A DNA stretch of 38,201 nt from assembly GCA_905233285.1 (NCBI GenBank), contig CAJODY010000027.1:1-38201 (forward strand), written 5' to 3'. Positions 8,187 through 15,785 of the stretch are shown piece by piece. How positions within the stretch are numbered: position 1 is the stretch's first letter; every line of letters begins with the position of its first letter. A program made the translations under genes and the position numbers. The notes below the pieces were generated by a model. The model saw only the letters and a list, made by a program, of their open reading frames with translations, was not told the DNA's origin and made no database searches. This DNA is from an uncultured Bacteroidaceae bacterium (GTDB lineage Bacteria > Bacteroidota > Bacteroidia > Bacteroidales > Bacteroidaceae).

Positions 8187-9926
8187 ATGTCTGTCTGGGT
8201 ATTCTTTAAACTACTTGGTTCGCTTGCATTGCTCATGTTCGGTATGAAGACCATGAGCGAAGCGCTGCAGAAGATGGCGGGACCACAGTTGCGTCACGTC
8301 CTGGGTGCCATGACCACCAATCGCGTCACCGGCATGTTCACCGGTATGCTGGTAACAGCCTCTGTACAGTCGTCAACTGCCACCACCGTGATGACGGTCT
8401 CGTTCGTCAACGCCGGACTGCTCACTCTGGCACAGGCCATATCGGTCATCATGGGAGCCAACATCGGTACTACCCTCACAGCATGGATTATGTCTGCCGG
8501 CATGTCGTTCGACATTACCAACGTAGTCTATCCGGCATTCTTCTTCGGCATCATCCTCATCTTCCTGAAGACCCACCGCTACGTCGGCGACTTCCTCTTT
8601 GGTCTTTCGTTCCTGCTCCTCGGTCTCGGCACACTCCGTCTTACTGGTACCGAAATGCGACTCGGCGAGAACCAGGCATTGCTCGACTTCTTTGCGTCGT
8701 TCGACCCCACATCCTTCTGGACCACACTCGTCTTCCTCATCCTCGGTGGAGTGATGACATTCTGTGTCCAGTCGTCAGCAGCCGTAATGGCCATCACGAT
8801 GATTCTCTGCTCCAGCGGAGCACTACCCATCTATCAGGGTATCGCCCTCGTCTTGGGTGAAAACATCGGAACCACCATCACTTCTAACCTCGCAGCCCTC
8901 TCAGCCAACACACAGGCTCGCCGTGCAGCCCTCTCCCATCTGTTCTTCAACTTCTTCGGAGTCGTATGGATTATGCTCGTCTTCCGTCCGTTCGTTGATG
9001 CAGTATGCGGATTCGTAGGTTACGACGTTACGATGGATAAGGAGACAGCCGGAGTACAGGCTTTCATGGCAAACGCAGCCAAACTGAGCTTCGTGCTTGC
9101 AGCCTTCCACACCTGCTTCAACGTCATCAACACCTTCATACTCATATGGTTCATCCCGCAGATCGAGCGTTTCGTCTGCTGGGTCATCAAACCGAAACGT
9201 GTCGATGAGGAAGACGAGTTCCGTCTCCACTTCATCACTGCCGGCTTCATGAAGACCCCCGAACTTTCAGTCTTCGAGGCTCAGAAAGAGATACAGTCCT
9301 TCTCCGAGCGCATGCAGCGTATGTTCGGCATGGTACGCGACCTCCTCACCCTTTCCGCTTCCAGCAACAAGAAAGACCGCAAGGACGGTGAGTTCAACAA
9401 ACTGTACACCCGCATCGAGAAGTATGAAGACATATCTGACAACATGGAACTCGAAATTGCAAAATACCTCGACCAGGTAAGCAATGCCCACCTCTCCGAC
9501 GACACAAAGGGAAAGATTCGTGCCATGCTGCGTGAGATATCCGAACTCGAGAGTATCGGTGATGCCTGCTTCAACATGGCTCGCACCATCAGCCGCAAGT
9601 ACAACGGCAAGGAAGACCACTTCAACGAACGTCACTACGACCATATCCACCAGATGATGGACCTCACCGACCAGGCACTCGTTCAGATGAACGTACTCCT
9701 CGCCGGCCGTAAAGACTCGTTCGATGTCAACCGTTCGTTCAACATCGAAAACGAAATAAACAACTACCGCGACCAGCTGAAGTCACAGAACATATCCGAC
9801 ATCAACAACCACGAATACACCTATGCCGTCGGCACCATCTATATGGACCTCATCAACGAGTGTGAAAAACTCGGCGACTATGTAGTCAACGTCGTCGAAG
9901 CTCGTATGGGAACAAGGCAGAAGTAA
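8187..9926 (+). CDS. Na/Pi cotransporter family protein with PhoU-like domain
   Basis: A 579-residue membrane protein of the NptA/YjbB type (Na+-dependent phosphate cotransport, SLC34-like). Residues about 1-330 carry two inverted repeats, each with the signature QSS motif: SVQSSTATTVMTVSF at about 58 and CVQSSAAVMAI at about 193. GANIGTT and GENIGTT mark the matching second halves. After about residue 350 a soluble all-helical PhoU-like region follows (EKYEDISDNMELEIAKYL; SELESIGDACFNMARTI; INECEKLGDYVVNVVEAR). These domains often tune phosphate flux. It is monocistronic apart from the tRNA that starts 6 bp after its stop. Confidence 0.93.
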   Translation: MSVWVFFKLLGSLALLMFGMKTMSEALQKMAGPQLRHVLGAMTTNRVTGMFTGMLVTASVQSSTATTVMTVSFVNAGLLTLAQAISVIMGANIGTTLTAWIMSAGMSFDITNVVYPAFFFGIILIFLKTHRYVGDFLFGLSFLLLGLGTLRLTGTEMRLGENQALLDFFASFDPTSFWTTLVFLILGGVMTFCVQSSAAVMAITMILCSSGALPIYQGIALVLGENIGTTITSNLAALSANTQARRAALSHLFFNFFGVVWIMLVFRPFVDAVCGFVGYDVTMDKETAGVQAFMANAAKLSFVLAAFHTCFNVINTFILIWFIPQIERFVCWVIKPKRVDEEDEFRLHFITAGFMKTPELSVFEAQKEIQSFSERMQRMFGMVRDLLTLSASSNKKDRKDGEFNKLYTRIEKYEDISDNMELEIAKYLDQVSNAHLSDDTKGKIRAMLREISELESIGDACFNMARTISRKYNGKEDHFNERHYDHIHQMMDLTDQALVQMNVLLAGRKDSFDVNRSFNIENEINNYRDQLKSQNISDINNHEYTYAVGTIYMDLINECEKLGDYVVNVVEARMGTRQK

Positions 9927-9932
9927 AGATGG

Positions 9933-10004
9933 GCTCTCATAGTTCAATGGATAGAACAAATCTCTCCTAAAGATTAGATCCGAGTTCGATTCTCGGTGGG
10001 AGTA
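9933..10004 (+). tRNA. tRNA-Arg (anticodon CCU)
   Basis: A 72-nt cloverleaf. The acceptor stem pairs GCTCTCA (9933-9939) with TGGGAGT (9997-10003, including G-U pairs). The D stem is GTTC/GAAC, the anticodon stem AATCT/AGATT with loop CTCCTAA (anticodon CCT, decoding AGG), the variable loop is 4 nt, and the T stem CCGAG/CTCGG has loop TTCGATT. The discriminator base is A at 10004. CCA is not encoded. No promoter separates it from the upstream transporter stop at 9926, so it is probably processed from that transcript. Confidence 0.95.
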
Positions 10005-10009
10005 CTTAC

Positions 10010-10046
10010 AAAAAATGTCTGGCAATTACTTGTCAGACATTTTTTT
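10010..10046. terminator. Bidirectional intrinsic terminator after tRNA-Arg
   Basis: TGTCTG and CAGACA form the stem core, extended outward by A/T pairs: A-run on the left (10010-10015) and seven T on the right (10040-10046). Because both sides carry the A/T run, it can end the tRNA transcript and also the convergent DUF1846 transcript. Confidence 0.85.
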
Positions 10047-10050
10047 ATCC

Positions 10051-10094
10051 GCTAAACTCTAAACGGTAAACCGTAAGCGGTAAGCGGTAAACTA
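10051..10094. repeat. Heptamer array, GTTTACC family (six units)
   Basis: Six 7-nt units ending in AAAC or AAGC on the plus strand (for example GGTAAAC, CGTAAGC), 10051-10092. On the minus strand the edge reads TAGTTTACC, and its TAG (10094-10092) is the stop codon of the DUF1846 gene. Confidence 0.85.
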
Positions 10095-11573
10095 CTTATC
10101 CTGTATCTGTCTTTTCTTCTTCACAGGGTCGCAAGTCAGTCCGCATCCCAGCTTCTTGAAAATCCGGCGGTCCACCTCGCTCAGCATCACCGTGCTGTGT
10201 ACCTGACATCCGCGCAACTTAGGCAGTTGCATCAGCGCACGCTTGCAGTTCTCGTCGTGGTCTGAGAGCACAGAAATCGCCACCAGCACCTCGTCCGTGT
10301 GCAGTCGTGGATTGATTCCACCCAGATACTCCACCTTCGTCTTCTGTATCGGTTCAATCATGCTCTGCGGAATAAGATTTATCTCGTGGTCTATTCCGGC
10401 CAGATGCTTCGTCACGTTCAGCAGCAGAGCGGCACTGCACCCCAGCAGCGGACTCGAGTGGGCAGTTATGATAGTGCCGTCCTCCAGTTCCATGGCAGCC
10501 GACGTGTGACCCGACCGCTCCTTCGTCTCGTTGGCAGCAATCGTGGTCTTGCGGTCGTCAGTCGTTATCTTGGCTTGGTTAAACAGCAGCTTTATCTTGT
10601 TTATCTCCGAGTCGTTACACATACCCTCCACATACTTGTTCGTGGCATCGTAATAGCGGCGTATAATCTCGTCCTTCGATGCCTTGCAGCATACCTCATC
10701 GTCCGAGATGCAGAAACCCACCATGTTCACACCCATGTCCGTAGGCGACTTATACGGATTCTCACCGTATATACCTTCGAACAGCGCATTCAGCACAGGG
10801 AAAATCTCTATGTCGCGGTTATAGTTCACAGCCACCTTGCCGTAAGCCTCCAAGTGGAACGGGTCAATCATATTGACATCGTTCAGGTCGGCAGTGGCAG
10901 CCTCATATGCTATGTTCACAGGGTGCTTCAGCGGCAGGCTCCATACAGGGAACGTCTCAAACTTGGCATATCCGGCATGTATGCCGCGCTTGTTCTCGTT
11001 GTAGAGCTGACTCAGACACGTAGCCATCTTTCCGCTTCCGGGGCCCGGAGCCGTGATGATGACCAGCGGACGGGTAGTCTCCACATAGTCATTCTTGCCG
11101 AAGCCTTCGTCGCTGGCAATCTTAGCCACGTCATGCGGATAACCCTCAATCATATAGTGGTAATACGCCTTGATGCCCATGCGTCCCAGTCGCTGACGGA
11201 ACGCGTCGGCAGCCCTCTGTCCGTCATAATGCGTGATGACAACCGAGCCTACCATAAAACCGCGTCCCATGAACTCCTCCCTCAGTCTCAGCACATCCTC
11301 GTCATACGTGATGCCCAGGTCGGCACGTATCTTATTATTCTCAATGTCCTCCGCGCTGATGACAATCACAATCTCAATGCTGTCCTGAATCTGCTGGAAC
11401 ATGCGCAGCTTGCTGTCCGGCTTGAATCCCGGCAACACACGCGATGCGTGGTGGTCGTCAAACAGTTTTCCACCCAGTTCCAGGTACAACTTGCCGTTGA
11501 ATTGGGCAATTCTCTCCTTTATATGCTCCGACTGGATGCGAAGATACTTCTCGTTGTCAAATCCTATTCTCAT
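10092..11573 (-). CDS. DUF1846 (UPF0371) family protein
   Basis: A 493-residue cytoplasmic protein matching the UPF0371/DUF1846 family, whose function is not established. Recognisable parts: N-terminal IGFDNEKYLRIQSEHIKERI; a repeated nucleotide-binding-like fold with SAEDIENNKIRADLGITYDED (about 94-114); a Gly-rich loop ITAPGPGSGKMATCLSQLYNE (about 172-192) that resembles a phosphate-binding loop; and C-terminal LPQLRGC-like and GLTCDPVKKK elements. Length is typical. The promoter element TATATTTG lies at 11597-11604. The gene is convergent with the tRNA unit and its TAG stop is shared with a heptamer array. Confidence 0.9.
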   Translation of the reverse strand: MRIGFDNEKYLRIQSEHIKERIAQFNGKLYLELGGKLFDDHHASRVLPGFKPDSKLRMFQQIQDSIEIVIVISAEDIENNKIRADLGITYDEDVLRLREEFMGRGFMVGSVVITHYDGQRAADAFRQRLGRMGIKAYYHYMIEGYPHDVAKIASDEGFGKNDYVETTRPLVIITAPGPGSGKMATCLSQLYNENKRGIHAGYAKFETFPVWSLPLKHPVNIAYEAATADLNDVNMIDPFHLEAYGKVAVNYNRDIEIFPVLNALFEGIYGENPYKSPTDMGVNMVGFCISDDEVCCKASKDEIIRRYYDATNKYVEGMCNDSEINKIKLLFNQAKITTDDRKTTIAANETKERSGHTSAAMELEDGTIITAHSSPLLGCSAALLLNVTKHLAGIDHEINLIPQSMIEPIQKTKVEYLGGINPRLHTDEVLVAISVLSDHDENCKRALMQLPKLRGCQVHSTVMLSEVDRRIFKKLGCGLTCDPVKKKRQIQDK

Positions 11574-11596
11574 CTTTAATGTTTCTAAAATTTCTG

Positions 11597-11604
11597 CAAA
11601 TATA
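11597..11604 (-). promoter_or_regulatory. -7 element upstream of the DUF1846 gene
   Basis: TATATTTG on the minus strand, an exact TAnnTTTG match followed by CAG, 23 nt before the ATG at 11573. No clear -33 TTTG. Confidence 0.55.
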
Positions 11605-11649
11605 GTTACTTTTCCGCTTTTTCATTTCTTTCCTATTCTTTTTTTTCTC

Positions 11650-11657
11650 TACTTTTG
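11650..11657 (+). promoter_or_regulatory. -7 element upstream of the SIMPL gene
   Basis: TACTTTTG followed by CACCCG, an exact TAnnTTTG match 35 nt before the ATG at 11693. It is divergent from the DUF1846 promoter, 45 bp away. Confidence 0.6.
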
Positions 11658-11692
11658 CACCCGACACATCATTTTTCTTAAATACATCAACT

Positions 11693-12412
11693 ATGGAAAA
11701 GAAACAATTCATCCGCGAGTCTGCCATCATCGCAGCAGGCATCCTACTGGGACTCTTCACCCTTGGCATCAGCATCAAGGCAGCCATCGACCGCTTCACC
11801 GATAAAGACCGCCGCGTCACCGTCAAAGGTCTGGCCGAGAAGGAAGTCGATGCCGACAAGGTGACATGGCCCATCCAGACCAAAGAGATAGGCAACGACC
11901 TGCCTGCCCTCTACGCAAAGATAAACTCCACGACGGCAGTCATCAAGCGCTTCCTCACCTCCAACGGCATCAGCGAAGCTGAAATCAGCGTCAATGCCCC
12001 CACCGTCATCGACCTCAACGCCGAGCGCTACGGCGAGAACAACCGCAGCTACCGCTACAACATCACATCCACCATCATCGTCACCTCGCAGAACGTCAAA
12101 CTTGTGCGCTCCCTCATCAACCGTCAGGGCGAACTCCTCCCGCAGGGCATAGCCATCGTCGATGGCGGTTACGAAAACCCCATCAAATATGAGTTCGTTG
12201 CCTTCCGCGACATGAAACCCGAGATGATGACCGAAGCCATCCAGAACGCTGAGAAGACAGCCCAGCAGTTTGCCGAGAACTCCCACTCCAAACTCGATAA
12301 GATAGTCAATGCCGATCAGGGACAGTTCTCCATCGACAACCGCGATGAGAACACCCCTTATATTAAAAAGGTACGCGTAGTGACTACCGTCACCTATTCA
12401 CTTAAAGACTAA
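11693..12412 (+). CDS. SIMPL (DUF541) domain protein, membrane-anchored
   Basis: A 239-residue protein with one N-terminal hydrophobic helix (about 10-30, SAIIAAGILLGLFTLGISIK) that acts as an uncleaved anchor, followed by a periplasmic SIMPL domain. RRVTVKGLAEKEVDADKVTW is the usual opening strand of DUF541, and KKVRVVTTVTYSL the closing one. DUF541 proteins are exported and some are linked to oxidative stress or envelope integrity; the biochemical role is unclear. It is first in a plus-strand group with two M15 peptidases, separated from the next gene by a heptamer array. Confidence 0.9.
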   Translation: MEKKQFIRESAIIAAGILLGLFTLGISIKAAIDRFTDKDRRVTVKGLAEKEVDADKVTWPIQTKEIGNDLPALYAKINSTTAVIKRFLTSNGISEAEISVNAPTVIDLNAERYGENNRSYRYNITSTIIVTSQNVKLVRSLINRQGELLPQGIAIVDGGYENPIKYEFVAFRDMKPEMMTEAIQNAEKTAQQFAENSHSKLDKIVNADQGQFSIDNRDENTPYIKKVRVVTTVTYSLKD

Positions 12413-12415
12413 TTT

Positions 12416-12447
12416 AGTTTACAGTTTACCGCTTACCGTTTATTGTT
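12416..12447. repeat. Heptamer array, GTTTACC family
   Basis: Fills most of the 35-bp gap between the SIMPL stop and the next ATG. Units include AGTTTAC (twice), CGCTTAC and CGTTTAT, with the TTAGTTTAC edge next to the upstream stop. Confidence 0.8.
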
Positions 12448-13185
12448 ATGAGATATATTTCATTCCTTCTGCTTTCTGCAGTTCTGCTATTCGGGTGCAC
12501 CCGTCGTCCCGATGTGGTCCTGTCGCCTACCGACGACCATAGCCAGTTCGTAGTTCTCACCGACGTGGTGCCCGATGCCATCCTCGAAATCCGCTACTTC
12601 GGCACCTACAACTTCGTCGGAGCCCGCATCCGTGGCTACGAAGAACCCACAGCCCTGCTCACCCGCGTTGCAGCCGACAGCCTGAAAGCTGTCAGCGACG
12701 ACGTAAAAGCCCTGGGCTACCGCCTCAAAATCTACGATGCCTATCGTCCTCAGATGGCAGTTGACCACTTCGTCGAGTGGGCAAAAGACTTGGGCGACAC
12801 CATCATGAAACCCTACTTCTATCCCGACCTCAACAAAGACGTCCTCTTCCCACAGGAATACATATGCGAGCGCAGCGGTCACACCCGCGGTTCCACCCTC
12901 GACCTCACCCTCTTCGATATGCGCACAAAGAAAGAGCTCGATATGGGTGGCACCTTCGACTTCTTCGGCGAAGAGAGCCATCCCAACTACGGCGGCAATG
13001 CCGATGAAATGGAATATAAAGACAACGAACTCATCACCGAAGAGCAGTTCCAAAACCGCATGCTTCTACGTGCTGCCATGATGCGCCACGGCTTCAAACC
13101 CTTCTACACCGAATGGTGGCACTTCACCCTCGCCGACGAACCCTTCCCCGACACCTACTTCACCTTCCCTGTGAAACACTTTTAG
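12448..13185 (+). CDS. VanX/DdpX-type D-Ala-D-Ala dipeptidase, lipoprotein (M15D)
   Basis: A 245-residue zinc peptidase. The N-terminus MRYISFLLLSAVLLFGC ends in a lipobox (Cys17), so it is probably a periplasm-facing lipoprotein. The M15D signature is complete: SGHTRGSTLDLTL supplies zinc ligands H145 and D152, the family segment MGGTFDFFGEESH follows, and EWWHF supplies the catalytic E222 and ligand H225. These enzymes split D-Ala-D-Ala released from peptidoglycan precursors or turnover. With no vanHA ligase/dehydrogenase genes nearby, wall recycling is more likely than glycopeptide resistance. It is followed by another M15 enzyme. Confidence 0.93.
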   Translation: MRYISFLLLSAVLLFGCTRRPDVVLSPTDDHSQFVVLTDVVPDAILEIRYFGTYNFVGARIRGYEEPTALLTRVAADSLKAVSDDVKALGYRLKIYDAYRPQMAVDHFVEWAKDLGDTIMKPYFYPDLNKDVLFPQEYICERSGHTRGSTLDLTLFDMRTKKELDMGGTFDFFGEESHPNYGGNADEMEYKDNELITEEQFQNRMLLRAAMMRHGFKPFYTEWWHFTLADEPFPDTYFTFPVKHF

Positions 13186-13199
13186 CTTAAAATGTTCAA

Positions 13200-13255
13200 C
13201 AGTAAGCGGTAAGCCGTAAGCCGTAAGCCGTAAGCGGTAAGCTATAACGGTAAAC
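13200..13255. repeat. Heptamer array, GTTTACC family (eight units)
   Basis: Eight 7-nt units in the gap between the two M15 peptidases: CAGTAAG, CGGTAAG, CCGTAAG three times, CGGTAAG, CTATAAC, GGTAAAC. The array ends 2 bp before the next ATG (13258), so the leader of that gene is made of repeat. Confidence 0.9.
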
Positions 13256-13257
13256 AA

Positions 13258-13980
13258 ATGCTATTCCTCCCCCTTATATTCCCCCTCCTAGCCTTTGCGC
13301 AGCCCGACTCCCTGTCCACTTCGCTTCGCGACCTGCGTACTTGGGCAGCCGGTACTACCGTCACGGCCGAAGCCGTCACAGCCTTTGGTGGAGAAGACAG
13401 TTGCTTCGTTGCCATGCCCATACCCGATGCCGTATGGCAGCGCATGCAGGGCAAGAGCTACCAACCCAACCCCCATATCTCCCGTTCCGACCTGCGCTAC
13501 CTCCGCTTGCTCCATACCGACTACGACCATAAGATACACCTGGGCGAGATGGTCTGCAACCGTCAGATAGCCGACCGTCTTCTTGATATCTTCCGTCAGC
13601 TTTACGAAGCAGGTTATCCCATCCAGCGCATCGTCCTGCCCGATGACTATGATGCCGATGACGAGCGTCAGATGCGAGCCAACAACACCTCCTGCTTCTG
13701 CTACCGCAGCGTATCCGGTTCGAAGAAACTCTCAGCCCATGCCCGCGGCATGGCCGTTGACCTCAACCCCTTTTATAATCCCTATTATATCGACCGCAAA
13801 GACGGCACCCGCTTCGTCCAGCCCGCTACGGCGCGGCAGTATTGCAACCGCAATAAACAGTTCCCATATAAGATAGACAAGAACGACCTGGCCTACCGGC
13901 TTTTTACCCGTCATGGCTTCGCCTGGGGCGGCTCATGGCGCACCTGCAAAGACTACCAGCATTTTCAGCTGAGGGAGTAG
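13258..13980 (+). CDS. M15-family zinc peptidase, exported
   Basis: A 240-residue protein with a very short signal peptide (MLFLPLIFPLLAFAQ, cleavage about residue 14). The C-terminal half is an M15 peptidase of the endolysin-like/VanY-like type: SAHARGMAVDLNP provides ligands H161 and D168, and DYQHF provides H235. Such enzymes cut peptidoglycan stem peptides. The residues before about 80 are not recognisable. The ATG lies directly after a heptamer array and there is no independent promoter, so it probably reads through from the upstream dipeptidase. The convergent DUF2851 gene ends 12 bp away. Confidence 0.9.
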   Translation: MLFLPLIFPLLAFAQPDSLSTSLRDLRTWAAGTTVTAEAVTAFGGEDSCFVAMPIPDAVWQRMQGKSYQPNPHISRSDLRYLRLLHTDYDHKIHLGEMVCNRQIADRLLDIFRQLYEAGYPIQRIVLPDDYDADDERQMRANNTSCFCYRSVSGSKKLSAHARGMAVDLNPFYNPYYIDRKDGTRFVQPATARQYCNRNKQFPYKIDKNDLAYRLFTRHGFAWGGSWRTCKDYQHFQLRE

Positions 13981-13991
13981 CGAGGGTGTTT

Positions 13992-15299
13992 TTAACCCTT
14001 ACAGTCCTCTACTTCCCTAAGAAAATCAGGAGTTTGGCGCAGATATTCATACCCGAATCTGCACCTCAAGCAGTCCCTTCTGCTGCAATACTGCCTGTAC
14101 AGATGAATCAGAGCCTGACTGTCGGCAGCATTCTCTGGCATGAGTCCGGCTGCTTGCCAATTCCTCACGATGAAATTATTCTCAGGTCTCATGTGCTCCA
14201 ACAGTTCTAGGCCCGCCTCCACCATCTGTTCGCTGCCTTTATACCGTCCGTAGCAAAACGCTATTGGTGCTACGGCATTGATTATCAGCAATCGCTTTGA
14301 CGAGTCCGACAGACGCTTCTCGTTTCGTCTGGCACTTTCCTTGCCAAATGTATAGTGCGTAGTCCAGTAATCGCTCACATGCGTATCGAGCAGTCCCATC
14401 ACAGCCTCCACATCCTTCACGTTCAGAATACGCGACAGGTTCAGCCTCTGTCCGTAATACAACATAGCCAACTGAGCAATCCTCACATGTGGAAAATTCT
14501 GCGGACGCATCCTCATGAACTTCCACTCATGGGGGTCGATAGGGGCAAAGCCGAACTTCCTCCTCAGATAGTGGTACTCATTCCGTAACCTTACATAATA
14601 TTCATCAGTCAAGCCATCGTCCTCCAGCAGTCCTGCCTGTCCGAAGAATATAGCCTCCACCTGCATCAGGCTGTCCTTATGCTTTCCTACAGCCGACATA
14701 GGGATCGAGAGTGCCCAATGCTCGAAAGCATCACCATTCTTACCGAACCCGAACGAACGTGCCAGCGTCACGAAGAACACATCCTCCCAGTCGCCCTCGA
14801 GCACAGTCCTGCGTTCCGTTATCTGCTTGGTTCTCATCTCCATTCGCTCCACCAGCAGCGCGCTTAGCCAACAGTGTACTTGCAACCGACCAATGCTGCC
14901 CAGTACCTTCCTGCATGCCGGAGCCACATCGTCGTGTAGCAAGCTCTCGTAATTCCTCTTCACATAGTCAGGTATCGTAATCAGCACTTGGGGAATACCC
15001 TTCCCGTCGGGTCGTCTCACCGTCTCGTCATCCTCAGCCACCACATGCAGAATTATATTCTCGTATGCCGGGTTGCCATCGTGACCATGCCTATGCCAGT
15101 CGCTCGCCCTCGTGTGCAGTTCCACATTTCCTACCCACACCACACCGTCAATCTTCACCTTTGCATCCAGAAAGTCAGGTCCCGCGTCCCTATTGTGCAG
15201 TCCCGGATTCAGCATCTCTACCTCCTTTCCGTCCGTCGTCCTCAGCGGTTCCAACGGCAGAATCCTATGCTTCCAGCAGTAATGTAACAATTCCTCCAT
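13992..15299 (-). CDS. DUF2851 family protein
   Basis: From the ATG at 15299-15297 it has 435 residues and matches DUF2851, a Bacteroidota family without known function. Family marks: MEELLHYCWKHRILPLEPL at the N-terminus, then GLHNRDAGPDFLDAKV and WVGNVELHTRASDW, an acidic/His-rich stretch that resembles a nuclease-like active site, though activity is unproven. No signal peptide or membrane segment, so probably cytoplasmic. The open frame extends 29 codons upstream to 15386, but a promoter at 15330-15360 lies inside that extension, so the internal ATG is preferred. Confidence 0.9.
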   Translation of the reverse strand: MEELLHYCWKHRILPLEPLRTTDGKEVEMLNPGLHNRDAGPDFLDAKVKIDGVVWVGNVELHTRASDWHRHGHDGNPAYENIILHVVAEDDETVRRPDGKGIPQVLITIPDYVKRNYESLLHDDVAPACRKVLGSIGRLQVHCWLSALLVERMEMRTKQITERRTVLEGDWEDVFFVTLARSFGFGKNGDAFEHWALSIPMSAVGKHKDSLMQVEAIFFGQAGLLEDDGLTDEYYVRLRNEYHYLRRKFGFAPIDPHEWKFMRMRPQNFPHVRIAQLAMLYYGQRLNLSRILNVKDVEAVMGLLDTHVSDYWTTHYTFGKESARRNEKRLSDSSKRLLIINAVAPIAFCYGRYKGSEQMVEAGLELLEHMRPENNFIVRNWQAAGLMPENAADSQALIHLYRQYCSRRDCLRCRFGYEYLRQTPDFLREVEDCKG

Positions 15300-15329
15300 A
15301 ATCTTTTCGAAAGAAAAACACTTTGTCCG

Positions 15330-15360
15330 CAAAGATACACACTCTTTCGGATTTGTGCAA
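15330..15360 (-). promoter_or_regulatory. Promoter of the DUF2851 gene
   Basis: On the minus strand a -33 TTG (15360-15358), a 20-nt spacer and the -7 box TATCTTTG (15337-15330) followed by CGG. The ATG is 31 nt downstream. Confidence 0.65.
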
Positions 15361-15767
15361 CAGTTTGCTAGTTTGTTACAAAACACGCAACTTCAAAGCC
15401 AACGCCCTCATACCAAACTCAGACAGTGGCTCCACCTAACCACGTCCCAGCCGCTCTCAAATTCTAAGCGCTTAGAATTTTAACCGTGCACTCGACGTAT
15501 TACAAAGTGGTCGGAGCGTGGCGAAAAAAAGGCAGGGACGAGGATTGGAAATTACGGAATCAAGAAACTACGGATAATGGAAATGGGGATATAAAAAACC
15601 CCTATTCTTCCAACTTGGGCATCGCTAAGAAGTCAATCTGCAATACGCTTGGGGAAGGCTATAGGGATTTGGCTGCAAAGTTATCACATTTGTCATAAAA
15701 GTATCAAATAAAAAGATAAGAATTTTCAAAAAAGTATAAATTTTTTTCTTCTTACAATTTATTGCCG
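15361..15767. other. Intergenic region of about 400 bp without a supported gene
   Basis: Lies between the divergent DUF2851 and DUF4294 genes. It contains a perfect 22-bp palindrome (15459-15480), a degenerate two-copy 16-bp repeat (15547-15578), a GGGG/CCCC hairpin (about 15584-15602) without a U-tract, and an AT-rich stretch (15690-15765) leading into the DUF4294 promoter. A 70-codon ORF on the plus strand (15486-15698) covers the middle but has no recognisable features. Confidence 0.6.
15459..15480. repeat. Perfect 22-bp palindrome
   Basis: Each half is AAATTCTAAGC followed by its exact reverse complement, with no spacer. It could be an operator for a dimeric regulator, a cruciform-forming site or a genome-wide intergenic palindrome. 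It sits about 120 bp upstream of the DUF2851 -7 box. Confidence 0.75.
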
Positions 15768-15775
15768 TACCTTCG
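15768..15775 (+). promoter_or_regulatory. -7 element upstream of the DUF4294 gene
   Basis: TACCTTCG followed by CGGCG, only 10 nt before the ATG at 15786, so the leader would be very short. It is identical in form to the dut element. Confidence 0.6.
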
Positions 15776-15785
15776 CGGCGCGAAA

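Noticed and set aside
10299-11579. Long plus-strand ORF (426 codons) opposite the DUF1846 gene
   Set aside because: It has no recognisable motif, and the minus-strand DUF1846 protein is clearly conserved with promoter and stop. It is an antisense shadow.
12448-13185. Glycopeptide-resistance locus based on the VanX-like gene
   Set aside because: No vanH, vanA/B ligase, vanR or vanS gene is adjacent. A wall-recycling role is more likely in a Gram-negative.
13066-13257. Minus-strand ORF with Leu/Arg/Tyr-rich repeats (YRLRLTAYGLPLT)
   Set aside because: It is the heptamer array at 13200-13255 translated. No start signal; spurious protein of a repeat.
15486-15698. 70-codon plus-strand ORF in the DUF2851/DUF4294 gap
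   Set aside because: No promoter at the right distance, low-complexity polar translation and no homology I recognise.
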